Part shown: piece by piece, positions 33,904-46,559 of the stretch | Numbering within the stretch: the first letter of the stretch is position 1 | Layout: every line of letters begins with the position of its first letter | Assembly (NCBI GenBank): GCA_019635285.1 | Contig: JAHBZS010000006.1 | Span: 1 to 64,000, forward strand | Length of the DNA stretch: 64,000 nt | Origin: Rubrivivax sp. | Lineage (GTDB): Bacteria > Pseudomonadota > Gammaproteobacteria > Burkholderiales > Burkholderiaceae_C | Direction: 5' to 3' | Position numbers and translations under genes: made by a program | Notes under the pieces: model-generated | What the model was told of the DNA's origin: nothing | The model's input: the letters and a program-made list of their open reading frames with translations, nothing else | Database searches by the model: none

Positions 33904-34803
33904 TCAGGTGGCGGTGCGGGGCTGGACCTTCGGCGCGCTGCGGCCGATCAGCCCCAGACTCAGCGCGGTGCCCAGCAGCACCACCGCGCAGCCGAGCAGC
34001 ATCTGCAGGGTCAGTGCCTCACCCAGGTACAGCGCACCCGAGACCATGGCCACCAGCGGGCTGAGGAAGGTGACCGACATCGCGCGCACCGCGCCGATGC
34101 GGTCGAGCAGGCGGAAGTACATCCACATGCCGATGCCCGAGCTGGCGACGCCCAAAAAGGCCATCTCGGCCCAGGCCCGCGTGGACGGCGGCGTGGCCGG
34201 CCAGGTGATCCAGGCCAACGGCAGCAGCGACAGGCTGGCGGCGGCCAGGCTGCCGGCCGTGACGACCATCGGGTCAAGGCCGGCCATCTTGCGGCGCGTG
34301 TAGGTCGCGCCGATGCTCCAGATCAGCGCGGTGCCCAGCACGGCCAGCACCGCCAGCGGGCCGTGGCTGGTCTTCCACGAGACACCGCCACCGCCCATCA
34401 GGATCAGCACGCCGGCGAAGCCGATGACCAGCCCGGCGCTGCGCCACGCGCCCAGCCGTTCCTTCAGCAGGTAGTGGCCGATCAGCGCCGCGAACATCGG
34501 CGCGGTGGCGTTGAGCACCGCGGACAGGCCGGCAGTGATGTGCAGCGCACCCCAGGTCATCAGCAGGAAGGGCAGGGCGGTGAAGGGCACGCCCACCATG
34601 CACAGCGCCAGCGGCCGCGCGCGCAGTTGCGGCAGGCTGCCGCGGTAGGCCACGATCGGCAGCAGCAACAGCGCCGCAATGCCCAGCCGCATCGACACCA
34701 GCGGGGCCGGGCCGAAGGCCGGCACGGCGGCCCGCGTGAACAGGTAGGCGCCACCCCACAGCACGCTGAGCACCAGCAGTTCGATGACGTCGCGGGGTCG
34801 CAT
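33904..34803 (-). CDS. EamA/DMT-family permease
   Basis: The 299-residue inner-membrane protein has ten hydrophobic helices in two EamA repeats; MRPRDVIELLVLSVLWGGAYLFTRAAVPAFGPAPLVSMR is a typical first repeat. Family members export amino acids or metabolites. Start 34803 is chosen over 34854, which would add 17 residues overlapping the divergent promoter. It converges with the histidine kinase gene, 13 bp away. Confidence 0.85.
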   Translation of the reverse strand: MRPRDVIELLVLSVLWGGAYLFTRAAVPAFGPAPLVSMRLGIAALLLLPIVAYRGSLPQLRARPLALCMVGVPFTALPFLLMTWGALHITAGLSAVLNATAPMFAALIGHYLLKERLGAWRSAGLVIGFAGVLILMGGGGVSWKTSHGPLAVLAVLGTALIWSIGATYTRRKMAGLDPMVVTAGSLAAASLSLLPLAWITWPATPPSTRAWAEMAFLGVASSGIGMWMYFRLLDRIGAVRAMSVTFLSPLVAMVSGALYLGEALTLQMLLGCAVVLLGTALSLGLIGRSAPKVQPRTAT

Positions 34804-34813
34804 TGACCCTAGC

Positions 34814-34842
34814 TTATCGGATGCCAGGGGGCTGCCTAGAAT
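34814..34842 (+). promoter_or_regulatory. Possible promoter of the aldehyde dehydrogenase operon
   Basis: TTATCG (34814-34819), a 17-base spacer and TAGAAT (34837-34842) lie 32 bp before the ATG of the aldehyde dehydrogenase gene. The -10 is good, the -35 weak. GGAGGA precedes the start codon. Confidence 0.4.
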
Positions 34843-34873
34843 GCCCCTTTCCATTGCGGCGGAGGACTGTCAC

Positions 34874-36307
34874 ATGCGCGACTACCTGAAGTTCTATATC
34901 AACGGTGCCTGGGTCGATCCGGTCGCGCCGAAGACGCTGGACGTCATCAACCCGGCCACCGAAGCCGTGGCCGGCCGCATCTCCATGGGTTCTGCCGCGG
35001 ACGTGGACAAGGCGGTGAAGGCCGCGCGCGCCGCCTTCGAGAGCTGGTCGAAGAGCAGCGTGGACGAGCGCATCGCGCTGTTCGAGAAGCTGATCGACGA
35101 ATACAAGAAGCGCTACGCCGACATGGCGGCGGCCATCACCGAGGAGATGGGCGCGCCGGCGGTGCTGTCGCAGAAGGCGCAGGCGGCGATGGGCATCGGC
35201 CACCTGCAATCGGCGCTGGCGGTGCTGAAGAACTATCACTTCCAGGAGCCGCGCGGCACGACGATGATCGTCAAGGAGCCGATCGGCGTGTGCGGCCTGA
35301 TCACTCCGTGGAACTGGCCGGTCAACCAGATTGCCTGCAAGGTGGCGCCGGCGCTGGCGGTCGGCTGCACGATGGTGCTCAAGCCGTCGGAGATCGCGCC
35401 CTTCTCGGCGCAGGTGTGGACCGAGATCATGCATGCCGCGGGCGTGCCGGCGGGCGTGTTCAACCTGGTCAACGGCGACGGCCCGACGGTGGGCGCGGCC
35501 ATCTCCAGCCACCCCGGCGTGGACATGGTGTCCTTCACCGGCAGCACCCGCGCCGGCATCGAAGTGGCGCGCAATGCCGCACCGACGGTGAAGCGCGTGC
35601 ACCAGGAACTGGGCGGCAAGTCGCCCAACATCATCCTGCCGGACGCGGACCTGAAGCGTGCCGTGACCGGCGGCGTGCGCGGCGTGATGCAGAACTCCGG
35701 CCAGAGCTGCAATGCGCCGACGCGCATGCTGGTGCCCAACGCCAAGATGGCCGAGGCGCTGGCCATCGCCAAGGAAGTGGCCGAAGCCACCACCGTGGGT
35801 GCACCCGACAGCGGCGCGGCCATCGGCCCGGTGATCTCGGCCACGCAGTGGGACAAGATTCAGACGCTGATCAACCGCGGCATCGAAGAAGGCGCCAAGG
35901 TCGTCGCCGGCGGCCCGGGCAAGCCGGCCGGGCTGGAGACCGGCTACTACGTCAAGCCGACGGTGCTGGGCCCGGTGAGCAACGACAAGACCGTGGCGCG
36001 CGAAGAGATCTTCGGCCCGGTGCTGGTGGTCATCGGCTACGACACGGTGGACGAGGCGGTGGCCATCGCCAACGACACGCCCTATGGCCTGGCCGCCTAT
36101 GTCTCGGGCGGCGACCTGGACAACACCCGCCAGGTGGCGTCGCGGCTGCGCGCGGGGCAGGTCAACATCAACAGCGCGGCGACCGACCTGATGGCGCCGT
36201 TCGGCGGCTTCAAGCAGTCGGGCAACGGCCGCGAGTGGGGCGACCACGCGTTCGGCGAGTTCCTGGAGATCAAGGCGGTGCTGGGCTACACGCCGAAGGC
36301 CGCCTGA
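34874..36307 (+). CDS. NAD(P)-dependent aldehyde dehydrogenase
   Basis: The 477-residue product oxidises an aldehyde to its acid. The family motifs are complete: [23 protein letters not shown] (cofactor), catalytic Glu245 in [10 protein letters not shown] and catalytic Cys279 in [11 protein letters not shown]. It is the first gene of a CoA-linked run (bifunctional enoyl-CoA hydratase/dehydrogenase, epoxide hydrolase, acyl-CoA ligase). It is not closely patterned on the BoxD/BoxZ semialdehyde dehydrogenase of the box pathway, so I do not assign it there. Substrate unknown. Confidence 0.92.
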   Translation: MRDYLKFYINGAWVDPVAPKTLDVINPATEAVAGRISMGSAADVDKAVKAARAAFESWSKSSVDERIALFEKLIDEYKKRYADMAAAITEEMGAPAVLSQKAQAAMGIGHLQSALAVLKNYHFQEPRGTTMIVKEPIGVCGLITPWNWPVNQIACKVAPALAVGCTMVLKPSEIAPFSAQVWTEIMHAAGVPAGVFNLVNGDGPTVGAAISSHPGVDMVSFTGSTRAGIEVARNAAPTVKRVHQELGGKSPNIILPDADLKRAVTGGVRGVMQNSGQSCNAPTRMLVPNAKMAEALAIAKEVAEATTVGAPDSGAAIGPVISATQWDKIQTLINRGIEEGAKVVAGGPGKPAGLETGYYVKPTVLGPVSNDKTVAREEIFGPVLVVIGYDTVDEAVAIANDTPYGLAAYVSGGDLDNTRQVASRLRAGQVNINSAATDLMAPFGGFKQSGNGREWGDHAFGEFLEIKAVLGYTPKAA

Positions 36308-36342
36308 GCGCCGCGCAACCCACGACAGCAGGAGACCGCAGG

Positions 36343-38409
36343 ATGGCCGCCATCAACGAGGTGATCGACCTCAGCATCGAGGACGGCATTGCCGTCATCA
36401 CCTCGACCCACCCGCCCGTGAATGCGTTGTCGGCCATCGTGCGCGATGGCCTGACGGCCGCCTTCGACCAGGCCTTCAAGGACGACCACGTGCAGGCCAT
36501 CGTGCTGACCTGCGGCGGCCGCACCTTCTTTGCCGGCGCCGACATCAGCGAGTTCGGCAAGCCGCCCAAGGGGGCGTCGCTGCACGCGCTGTTCGACCGC
36601 ATCGAAGGCGCCGACAAGCCGGTGGTGGCGGCGATCCACGGCACCTCGCTGGGCGGTGGCTTCGAGACCGCGCTGGTGTGCCACTACCGCGTGGCCGTGC
36701 CCTCGGCCAAGGTGGGGCTGCCGGAAGTCAAGCTCGGCCTGCTGCCGGGCGCCGGCGGCACGCAGCGGCTGCCGCGCATCGTCGGCGCCGCCAAGGCGCT
36801 GGACATGATGACCGGCGGCGCGCCGGTGGGCGGCAAGGCGGCGCTGGCGATGGGCCTGCTGGACGAACTGGTGCCCGAAGGCGGCGACCTGCGCGCCGCC
36901 GGCATTGCCTTCGCCAAACGTGTGCTGGCCGAGAAGCGGCCGCTGCGCAAGATCCGCACGCAGTCGGTGGCCGGCGGCACGCCGGAACTCTTCGCCGAGT
37001 TCCGCAAGAGCCACGCCAAGGCCTTCCGCGGCTTCGAGGCGCCCGAAGCGATCATCCAGTGCGTCGAGGCCGCCGCATCGCAGCCTTTCGACGAAGGCCA
37101 GGCCACGGAGCGCCGGCTGTTCATGGGGCTGGTGCAGGGCGTGCAGAGCCAGGCGCAGCGCTACATGTTCTTCGCCGAACGTGCGGCTGCCAAGATCGAC
37201 GGCCTGCCCGAAGGCACGAGCACGCGGCCGGTGAAGAAGGTGGGCATCATCGGCGCCGGCACGATGGGCGGCGGCATCGCGATGAACTTCCTGAACCGGG
37301 GCATCCCGGTGACCATCGTGGAGACGCAAGCCGCCGCACTCGACCGCGGCACCGCCACCATCCGCAAGAACTACGAGAACACCGCGGCCAAAGGCCGCAT
37401 GACGCAGGACGAGGTCGAGAAGCGCATGGCCGCGCTGTCGCCGACCCTGGACCTGAGCGCGCTGGCCGATGTGGACATGGTCATCGAGGCGGTGTTCGAG
37501 AACATGGCGATTAAGAAGGAACTGTTCGCCAAGCTGGACAAGATCGCCAAGCCCGGCACCATCCTGGCCAGCAACACCAGCTACCTCAACGTCGACGAGA
37601 TCGCCTCGGCCACGAGCCGCCCGCAGGACGTGGTCGGCATGCACTTCTTCAGCCCGGCCAACGTCATGAAGCTGCTGGAAGTGGTGCGCGGTGCGAAGAC
37701 CGCGCCCGACGTGCTGGCGACCGCGATGGACATCGGCAAGACCATCGGCAAGGTGGCCGTGGTCTCGGGCGTGTGCCACGGCTTCATCGGCAACCGCATG
37801 CTGGCGCAGCGCCAGGCGCAGGCCAACGCGCTGATCCTGGAAGGTGCGATGCCCTGGGACGTGGACCGCGTGGCCTTCGACTTCGGCTGGCCGATGGGCC
37901 CGTTCCAGATGAGCGACCTGGCCGGCCTGGACATCGGCTGGTCCAAGGAAACCAGCAAGGGCGCGACCATCCGCGAGCGCCTGTGCGAGCTGGACCGCCG
38001 CGGCCAGAAGACCGGCGCCGGCTTCTGCGACTACGACGCCAAGCGCAACCGCAGCCACTCCGCGCTGGTGGAGAAGCTGATCCTCGACTTCGCGGCCGAG
38101 AAGGGCATCACGCGCCGCAAGATCGACGACACCGAGATCCTGGAGCGGCTGGTCTACCCGATGATCAACGAGGGCGCGAAGATCCTCGCCGAGGGCATCG
38201 CGCAGCGCGCCAGCGACATCGACGTGGTGTGGATCTACGGCTACGGCTGGCCGGTGTACCGCGGCGGGCCGATGTTCTATGCCGACACCGTCGGCGCGGC
38301 CAATGTGGTGGCGGCGCTGGAGAAGCACCTGCCGCGCCTGGGCGATGGCTTCGTCATCGCGCCGTTGCTCAAGCAGATGGCCACGGAGAAGAAGCGCTTC
38401 ACCGCCTGA
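36343..38409 (+). CDS. FadB-like bifunctional enoyl-CoA hydratase/3-hydroxyacyl-CoA dehydrogenase
   Basis: The 688-residue product carries two beta-oxidation activities. The hydratase/isomerase domain is N-terminal ([56 protein letters not shown]). The dehydrogenase domain follows from about residue 295 ([56 protein letters not shown]) with a C-terminal domain ending [18 protein letters not shown]. It lies 35 bp after the aldehyde dehydrogenase gene. The pathway could be fatty acid, dicarboxylate or aromatic-derived acyl-CoA oxidation. Confidence 0.92.
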   Translation: MAAINEVIDLSIEDGIAVITSTHPPVNALSAIVRDGLTAAFDQAFKDDHVQAIVLTCGGRTFFAGADISEFGKPPKGASLHALFDRIEGADKPVVAAIHGTSLGGGFETALVCHYRVAVPSAKVGLPEVKLGLLPGAGGTQRLPRIVGAAKALDMMTGGAPVGGKAALAMGLLDELVPEGGDLRAAGIAFAKRVLAEKRPLRKIRTQSVAGGTPELFAEFRKSHAKAFRGFEAPEAIIQCVEAAASQPFDEGQATERRLFMGLVQGVQSQAQRYMFFAERAAAKIDGLPEGTSTRPVKKVGIIGAGTMGGGIAMNFLNRGIPVTIVETQAAALDRGTATIRKNYENTAAKGRMTQDEVEKRMAALSPTLDLSALADVDMVIEAVFENMAIKKELFAKLDKIAKPGTILASNTSYLNVDEIASATSRPQDVVGMHFFSPANVMKLLEVVRGAKTAPDVLATAMDIGKTIGKVAVVSGVCHGFIGNRMLAQRQAQANALILEGAMPWDVDRVAFDFGWPMGPFQMSDLAGLDIGWSKETSKGATIRERLCELDRRGQKTGAGFCDYDAKRNRSHSALVEKLILDFAAEKGITRRKIDDTEILERLVYPMINEGAKILAEGIAQRASDIDVVWIYGYGWPVYRGGPMFYADTVGAANVVAALEKHLPRLGDGFVIAPLLKQMATEKKRFTA

Positions 38410-38418
38410 GGCGTGGCG

Positions 38419-39565
38419 ATGGGCGACGCTGTCGTTCCATTCCGCATCGAGGCGACGGACGAGCAGCTGGCCGACCTGAAGCGGCGGCTGCTTGCCACGC
38501 GCTGGCCCGACAAGGAGCCGGTGGCCGACTGGTCGCAGGGCCTGCCGCTGGCCTACGCGCAGGAGTTGTGCCGCTACTGGGCGCACGACTACGACTGGGG
38601 CGCCCGCGAGGCGCGGCTCAACCGCTTCGCGCAATTCAAGACGCCGATCGACGGCGTGGACATCCACTTCGTGCACGTGCGCTCCAAGCACGCCGATGCG
38701 CTGCCGCTGGTCATGACCCACGGCTGGCCGGGGTCGATCGCCGAGTTCCACAAGGTGATCGAGCCGCTGACCGACCCCACCGAACACGGTGGCGACGCGG
38801 CCGACGCCTTCCATCTGGTGTGCCCGGCGCTGCCCGGCTACGGCTTCTCGGGCAAGCCCGGCGAAGCCGGCTGGAGCGTCGAGCGCATCGCCCGCGCCTG
38901 GGCGACGCTGATGCGCCGGCTGGGCTACGTGCGCTACGTGGCGCAGGGCGGCGACTGGGGTTCGATGGTGACCACGGCGATCGGCCTGCAGGACCATGGC
39001 CCGTGCCTGGGCATCCACCTGACGATGCCCATCGTCGCGCCCGACCCGGCGACGATGCAGGAGCTGACCGCCGACCGAGAAGGCGGCGTTGGCCGGGCTG
39101 AAGCGCTACCGTGCCGAGGGCTCGGGCTATGCGCGCCAGCAGGGCACGCGGCCGCAGACCCTGGGGTACGGCCTGGCGGATTCACCCGCCGGCCAGGCCG
39201 CCTGGGTGGTGGAGAAGTACCAGGCCTGGATGGACTGCGACGGGCATCCGGAGAACGTGCTCAGCCGCGACGAACTGCTGGACCAGGTGATGCTGTACTG
39301 GCTGCCCAACAGCGCCACCTCGTCGGCGCGCCTGTACTGGGAGAGCTTCGCCAAGCCGAGCGTGGCGCCGGTGCTGGCGCCCACCGGCATCAGCTTGTTC
39401 CCGAAGGAGATCTTCCGCTGCTCGCGGCGCTGGGCCGAAGCGCGCTTCAAGCACATCGTGCACTGGCGCGAACTCGATCGTGGCGGGCATTTCGCCGCGC
39501 TGGAGCGGCCCGGGGTGCTGGTCGACGAGATCCGCAGCACCTTCCGCCCGCTGCGTATTGCCTGA
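38419..39565 (+). pseudogene. Epoxide hydrolase, broken by a one-base frameshift
   Basis: Two overlapping frames together encode one epoxide hydrolase with an N-terminal EHN domain. The first frame (ATG 38419) gives [27 protein letters not shown], the oxyanion-hole motif THGWPGS and the nucleophile elbow QGGDWGSM, then loses similarity after ELTAD near 39075. The next frame continues [43 protein letters not shown] and ends with the catalytic His region RGGHFAALERPGVLVDEIR. Removing one C at 39075-39076 restores the whole protein of about 380 residues. Without the His the first part would be inactive. It could be a genuine pseudogene or a sequencing error in a C-rich site. Confidence 0.85.
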
Positions 39566-39575
39566 GGCACCCACC

Positions 39576-41126
<1,551 letters not shown>

Positions 41127-41150
41127 CAAGCTTCATGCGTGCCGCGCCCT

Positions 41151-41182
41151 CACGCCCGTCGACACAGTGTGTCGACGGCGTG
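41151..41182. terminator. Strong hairpin between convergent genes
   Basis: ccgtcgacac (41156-41165) pairs perfectly with gtgtcgacgg (41169-41178) around an agt loop, and the flanks cacgc/gcgtg extend the stem with a one-base bulge. It lies between the acyl-CoA ligase and the convergent PEP-CTERM gene. No T-run. Confidence 0.55.
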
Positions 41183-41210
41183 CGTCTGTCCGCCGCAGTT
41201 CCGCGTCAGC

Positions 41211-41996
41211 TCAAGCTTGACTGCGGCGCGTCAGGCTGACCGCGATCAGCCCCGACAGCGCCAGCAGCAGGGTAGACGGCAACGGGATTTCGCTCGGCGG
41301 CACCGGGGTACCCGACTTCTTCTCCCAGATGCCGACCGTGTGGTTGTCCGACTCGTAGCCGGCAGTGACGGGTTCGACCTGCGAGAACACGATCTCGTCG
41401 AAGGCCGCGCCACCTTCGCCGAAGAAGTTCAGGAACACGTAGGGCTCGTGCTGGTTCTGGCCTTGATTCGGGTCGAGGGGCTTGCCGTAGTACGGGCCGC
41501 TTGCGCCGACCAGCGCCAGCACATTCGCCGGCGTGAAGGTGAACACGTTGGTGCCGTTCAGGTAGAACTGCACTCGGTTGCCCGCGTCCAGCGCGGACAA
41601 CCAGTAGCCGAAGTACGTCAGGTCCTTGTTGAATTCGATCGAGTAGCTCTTCACGGCGTTCTGCAGGCCGGCCACCGCATATTGATTTGGGCTACCGCCT
41701 GCGCCGCCGTACTGGTTGGCCGCGATGACGTTTACGCCCTTGTAGTCACCGGTGATGCCGTGGGCCGCGCCGCCGAAGTTCGACTGGAACGTCTGGTTGT
41801 TCTGGATCGGGCGGCTGTTGAAAGTTTCGACGCCCTTGATGTCCGTACCGTTCTCGCCTGAGGGTGTGAAGGTCGCCGTGGTCTCCACGACACCAGGAGC
41901 TTCAATCGTCACGACGAAGCCGGCCAACGCGGTCGAAGAGATGCCAACCAAGGTGGTTGTAACAAAAGCTCTTTGGATGAGGTGCGCGATGCTCAT
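41211..41996 (-). CDS. PEP-CTERM sorting-domain protein
   Basis: The 261-residue exported protein has a signal peptide (about 1-25, ending TALAG), a polar low-charge body and a C-terminal PEP-CTERM-type tail. The tail has VPPSEIPLPSTLLLALSGLIAVSLTRRSQA: a Pro-containing motif, a hydrophobic helix and a basic end, as recognised by exosortase (EpsH). The exact Pro-Glu-Pro is replaced by IPLP, a common variant. Its codon use is noticeably less GC-rich than neighbours. It is preceded by a sigma-54-like promoter, as expected for PrsK/PrsR-regulated PEP-CTERM genes. No exosortase gene is in the window. Confidence 0.82.
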   Translation of the reverse strand: MSIAHLIQRAFVTTTLVGISSTALAGFVVTIEAPGVVETTATFTPSGENGTDIKGVETFNSRPIQNNQTFQSNFGGAAHGITGDYKGVNVIAANQYGGAGGSPNQYAVAGLQNAVKSYSIEFNKDLTYFGYWLSALDAGNRVQFYLNGTNVFTFTPANVLALVGASGPYYGKPLDPNQGQNQHEPYVFLNFFGEGGAAFDEIVFSQVEPVTAGYESDNHTVGIWEKKSGTPVPPSEIPLPSTLLLALSGLIAVSLTRRSQA

Positions 41997-42336
41997 GGTT
42001 ACGTTTTTCCTCTGCTTCTTGGGGGGCGACCCGACAGAGCGAAAACCGTGCCACTCGCGAAGACGCTGAAGTGGCAGCGATGTTGCCGCTTTTAGGTCGC
42101 TGCCGGCTCAGCAGCGCCTTGTCAGGAAATCCGACAGCTGCCTTTGTACGAGCAAAGATGACGCCCCCCCCTGTTCAGGGGGGTAATCGAGGTGACCGTG
42201 CGATTGCGCTGATGAACCCGATGCGGGCAGCCATCACCTGCCGGAGGCATTCTTCCCGCGGCCCGTCGATTCCGCGTGGACTGGTGCGTCGTAGGAGGAC
42301 AGAGCCCATGTTCTCAACCCCTACCGGAGCCCCTTC
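41997..42336. other. Divergent regulatory region, no gene
   Basis: 340 bp between the PEP-CTERM gene and the DUF1428 gene. It holds a sigma-54-like promoter on the minus strand (42038-42053), a second sigma-54-like match on the plus strand (42072-42087, TGGCA and TTGC correctly spaced) and a hairpin cccccct/gttc/agggggg (42166-42183). No convincing ORF. Confidence 0.55.
42038..42053 (-). promoter_or_regulatory. Sigma-54-like promoter of the PEP-CTERM gene
   Basis: Read on the minus strand, TGGCACG-gttt-TCGCT matches the sigma-54 consensus TGGCACG-N4-TTGCW at all but one position, with the invariant GG and GC correctly spaced. It would start transcription about 30 bp before the ATG at 41996. 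In related bacteria PEP-CTERM genes are controlled by the sigma-54-dependent regulator PrsR. Confidence 0.65.
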
Positions 42337-42684
42337 ATGAACTATGTCGATGGATTCGTCGCCGCCGTAGCCACGGCCGACAAGCAGGCCTACCAGCGCC
42401 ATTGCCAGGCGATGGGTGCGGTGTTCAAGGCGCACGGCGCGCTGGCGGTCGTCGACTGCTGGGGCGACGACGTGCCCGAGGGCAAGCTCACCTCCTTCCC
42501 GATGGCGGTCAAGCGCGAGGCTCACGAAACCGTGGTCTTCGGCTGGATCGTCTGGGCGTCGCGCCAGGCGCGCGACGCGGCCTGGGCCGCGGTGATGGCC
42601 GACCCGCGCATGAAGGATCAGCCGATGCCCTTCGACGGCAAGCGCATGATCTACGGTGGCTTCGAGACCATCGCCCAGACTTGA
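42337..42684 (+). CDS. DUF1428-family protein
   Basis: The 115-residue protein begins MNYVDGFVAAVATADKQAYQRHCQAMGAVFKAHGALAVVDCWGDDVPEGKLTSFPMAV, the typical DUF1428 (YbaA-like) sequence. These are small proteins with a ferredoxin-like (dimeric alpha-beta barrel) fold and no established reaction. It lies 15 bp before a VOC-family gene; the two families are often neighbours. Confidence 0.9.
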   Translation: MNYVDGFVAAVATADKQAYQRHCQAMGAVFKAHGALAVVDCWGDDVPEGKLTSFPMAVKREAHETVVFGWIVWASRQARDAAWAAVMADPRMKDQPMPFDGKRMIYGGFETIAQT

Positions 42685-42699
42685 GCCGGAGGCAAGACC

Positions 42700-43131
42700 A
42701 TGACCCAACTGATCCCGCACCTCATCTGCGCCGACGCGGCGCGCGCCATCGAGTTCTACACGCGCGCCTTCGGCGCCGTGGAGCAGATGCGCCTGCCCGG
42801 CCGGGACGGCAAGCTGATGCATGCCGCGGTGCGCATCGGCGAGTCGATGCTGATGCTGGTCGACGAGAACCCGGCCTGGGGTGCGCTCGGGCCGCTGGCC
42901 CTGAAGGGCACGCCGGTGACGCTGCATCTGCAGGTGTCCGACGCCGACGCGGTGGTGGCGCAGGCCGTGGCCGCGGGCGCCAAGCTCAGCATGCCGGTGC
43001 AGGAGATGTTCTGGGGCGACCGCTACGGCCAGGTCGAAGATCCGTTCGGACATCGCTGGTCGGTGGCCACGCAGGTGCGCCAGCTGAGCATGGAACAGAT
43101 CCGCGAGGCCGCCGCCAAGGCCGGCGCCTGA
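42700..43131 (+). CDS. VOC-family (PhnB/glyoxalase-like) protein
   Basis: The 143-residue product has the paired beta-alpha-beta-beta-beta fold of the vicinal oxygen chelate superfamily: IPHLICADAARAIEFYTRAFGAVEQMRLPGRDGKLMHAAVRIGESMLMLVDE and the C-terminal VQEMFWGDRYGQVEDPFGHRWSVAT. PhnB-like members are metal-binding or pseudo-enzymes; the reaction is unknown. It is probably co-transcribed with the DUF1428 gene upstream. Confidence 0.88.
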   Translation: MTQLIPHLICADAARAIEFYTRAFGAVEQMRLPGRDGKLMHAAVRIGESMLMLVDENPAWGALGPLALKGTPVTLHLQVSDADAVVAQAVAAGAKLSMPVQEMFWGDRYGQVEDPFGHRWSVATQVRQLSMEQIREAAAKAGA

Positions 43132-43135
43132 ACGC

Positions 43136-43930
43136 TCAGCGGCCGCCTGCCGCGGCGATGAACGCGGCACTGGCGGCGATCACTCGCTGCGGCTGGTCGC
43201 GATAGGGCGAGTGGCCGCAGTCGGGCAGCTCGAGCAGCTGCGCCGCCGGCAGGTGGTCGCGCAGGCGATGGACCTGCTGCAGCGTGCCGTATTCGTCGTC
43301 CAGGCCCTGGATGGCCAGCACCGGGCAGCGGATGCGCGCCAGGCCGGCCTCGATGTTCCAGGCGCGGAAGGCCGGATTCAGCCACGCGTGGTTCCAGCCC
43401 CAGAAGGCCGAGTCCACGTCCTCGTGATGGCGGGCCAGGCGCTGCCGCAGATCGGTGCGGGTGAAGGCCCCGCGCGCGGCTTCGATGCTGGTGATCGACA
43501 CCGCTTCGACGAACAGGTGCGGCGCCATCAGCACCAGCCCGGCCACCGCCGCCGGGTACTGCGCGGCGTACAGCAAGGCGATCGAGGCGCCGTCGCTGTG
43601 GCCGATGAGCCAGGGCGCCTCGGTGACGTGCAAGGCCTGCAGCAGCGCCGGCAGCAGCTCGAGCGCCTGGCGGTGCATGTAGTCCACGTCCCAGTGTTCG
43701 TCGGGCGCGCGCGGCGTCGAGCGGCCATAGCCCGGCCGCGAATACACCAGGCCGCGGCAGTCGGCGGCGTCGCACAGCGCGCGCGGGAAGTCCTTCCACA
43801 GCGAGCGCGAGCCCAGGCCTTCGTGCAGGAACACCAGCAGCGGCCGGCCGGCACGCTGCGGCGCCAGCCATTCGTGCTCGATGCGCACAGGGCGGCCGCG
43901 CCAGTCGACATCGACGAACTCGACGGCCAT
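43136..43930 (-). CDS. Alpha/beta hydrolase of the benzoate cluster
   Basis: The 264-residue product is an alpha/beta hydrolase: FLHEGLGSRSLWKDFP (oxyanion region), nucleophile elbow GHSDGAS, acid in LDDEYGTL and His in PDCGHSPYRDQP. It is three bases downstream of the benzoate-CoA ligase gene, so they share a transcript. A similar hydrolase accompanies box clusters in other Burkholderiales as I recall. It may clear dead-end CoA thioesters or lactones from the pathway; this is inference. Confidence 0.85.
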   Translation of the reverse strand: MAVEFVDVDWRGRPVRIEHEWLAPQRAGRPLLVFLHEGLGSRSLWKDFPRALCDAADCRGLVYSRPGYGRSTPRAPDEHWDVDYMHRQALELLPALLQALHVTEAPWLIGHSDGASIALLYAAQYPAAVAGLVLMAPHLFVEAVSITSIEAARGAFTRTDLRQRLARHHEDVDSAFWGWNHAWLNPAFRAWNIEAGLARIRCPVLAIQGLDDEYGTLQQVHRLRDHLPAAQLLELPDCGHSPYRDQPQRVIAASAAFIAAAGGR

Positions 43931-43933
43931 CGC

Positions 43934-45517
<1,584 letters not shown>

Positions 45518-45581
45518 GGCGGTCTCCTGGGTCTTTTGTGCGCGGCTTGATCTTGCGCACTTGTCTGGCTACGTGAGATGA

Positions 45582-45638
45582 AGTATTGTGCCTGTATCAA
45601 CGATAAATGGCCAACCTTTCCATGTCAAGCACAATACT
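45582..45638. promoter_or_regulatory. Perfect inverted repeat spanning the boxR start, candidate operator
   Basis: agtattgtgc (45582-45591) and gcacaatact (45629-45638) are perfectly complementary and 37 bp apart. The left arm overlaps a possible -10 (tattgt, 45584-45589; TTGTCT at 45561-45566 as -35) and the right arm lies within the first codons of boxR. This may be an autoregulatory operator, or a sign that translation starts later, at ATG 45622. Confidence 0.5.
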
Positions 45639-46554
45639 GCATGCGGCCGTCGAAGCCCCAGCACCAGGCGGTGACGAGAAACACCCGTTCCTGGTGGGCC
45701 TGGGCGAGCGTGTGCGCGCGCTGCGCGCGCGCCGCGGCATGACGCGACGGGCCGTGGCCGTGGCGGCCGACGTCTCCGAGCGCCATCTGGCGAACCTGGA
45801 GTACGGCATCGGCAACGTGTCGATGCTGGTGTTGCTGCAGGTGGCGGGGGCGCTGCGCTGCTCGCTGGCCGAGTTGATCGGCGACGTGACGACGCGGTCG
45901 CCCGAATGGCTGCTGCTGCGCGAGATGCTGGAGCACCGCGACGAGGGCACGCTCAAGCGCGTGCGCGTGGCCGTCGGCGAACTGCTGGGCATGGGCGGGT
46001 CGCCGGGCGAGGTGCGGGGCGCGCGCAGCCCGCGCGTCGCGCTGGTCGGCCTGCGCGGTGCCGGCAAGAGCGCCCTCGGCCAGCGCCTGGCCGATGACCT
46101 GGGCTTCCCCTTCGTCGAACTGAGCCGCGAGATCGAGAAGTTCGCCGGCTGCAGCGTCAGCGAGATCCAGGCGCTGTACGGCCAGAACGCCTACCGTCGC
46201 TATGAACGGCGTGCGCTGGAGGAGGCGATCCAGATCTATCCCGAGGCGGTGATCGCCACGCCGGGCGGCCTGGTGTCCGACCCGGCGACCTTCAACCTGC
46301 TGCTGTCGCACTGCACCACGGTGTGGCTGCAGGCCACACCCGAGGAGCACATGAAGCGCGTCATCGCCCAGGGCGACCTGCGCCCGATGGCCGCCAGCAA
46401 AGAGGCGATGGAGGACTTGAAGGGCATCCTGGCCGGACGCGCCGCCTTCTATTCCAAGGCCGACCTGCGCCTGGACACCAGTGGGTTGTCGGTCGACGCG
46501 GCCTTCGAGCAGCTGCGGGAGGCCGTGCGGGGTGCGCTGCAGATGCCTCTTTGA
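45607..46554 (+). CDS. boxR: BoxR/BzdR-type transcriptional regulator
   Basis: The product of up to 315 residues joins an N-terminal XRE helix-turn-helix (LGERVRALRARRGMTRRAVAVAADVSERHLANLEYGIGN, about 31-90) to a C-terminal shikimate-kinase-like domain with a Walker A GLRGAGKS (148-155). This fusion is the hallmark of BoxR/BzdR regulators, which repress benzoyl-CoA genes until benzoyl-CoA binds the kinase-like domain. It lies between divergent benzoate-CoA ligase and boxC. Neither ATG 45607 nor ATG 45622 has a clear ribosome-binding site, so the start is uncertain by five residues. Confidence 0.93.
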   Translation: MANLSMSSTILHAAVEAPAPGGDEKHPFLVGLGERVRALRARRGMTRRAVAVAADVSERHLANLEYGIGNVSMLVLLQVAGALRCSLAELIGDVTTRSPEWLLLREMLEHRDEGTLKRVRVAVGELLGMGGSPGEVRGARSPRVALVGLRGAGKSALGQRLADDLGFPFVELSREIEKFAGCSVSEIQALYGQNAYRRYERRALEEAIQIYPEAVIATPGGLVSDPATFNLLLSHCTTVWLQATPEEHMKRVIAQGDLRPMAASKEAMEDLKGILAGRAAFYSKADLRLDTSGLSVDAAFEQLREAVRGALQMPL

Positions 46555-46559
46555 AAGCA

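Noticed and set aside
34874-36307. Aldehyde dehydrogenase as BoxD/BoxZ
   Set aside because: It is 8 kb away, shorter than BoxD and lacks any specific signature I could tie to that enzyme.
42071-42340. An 89-codon ORF upstream of the DUF1428 gene
   Set aside because: It overlaps the regulatory region and a hairpin, and its composition is not protein-like.
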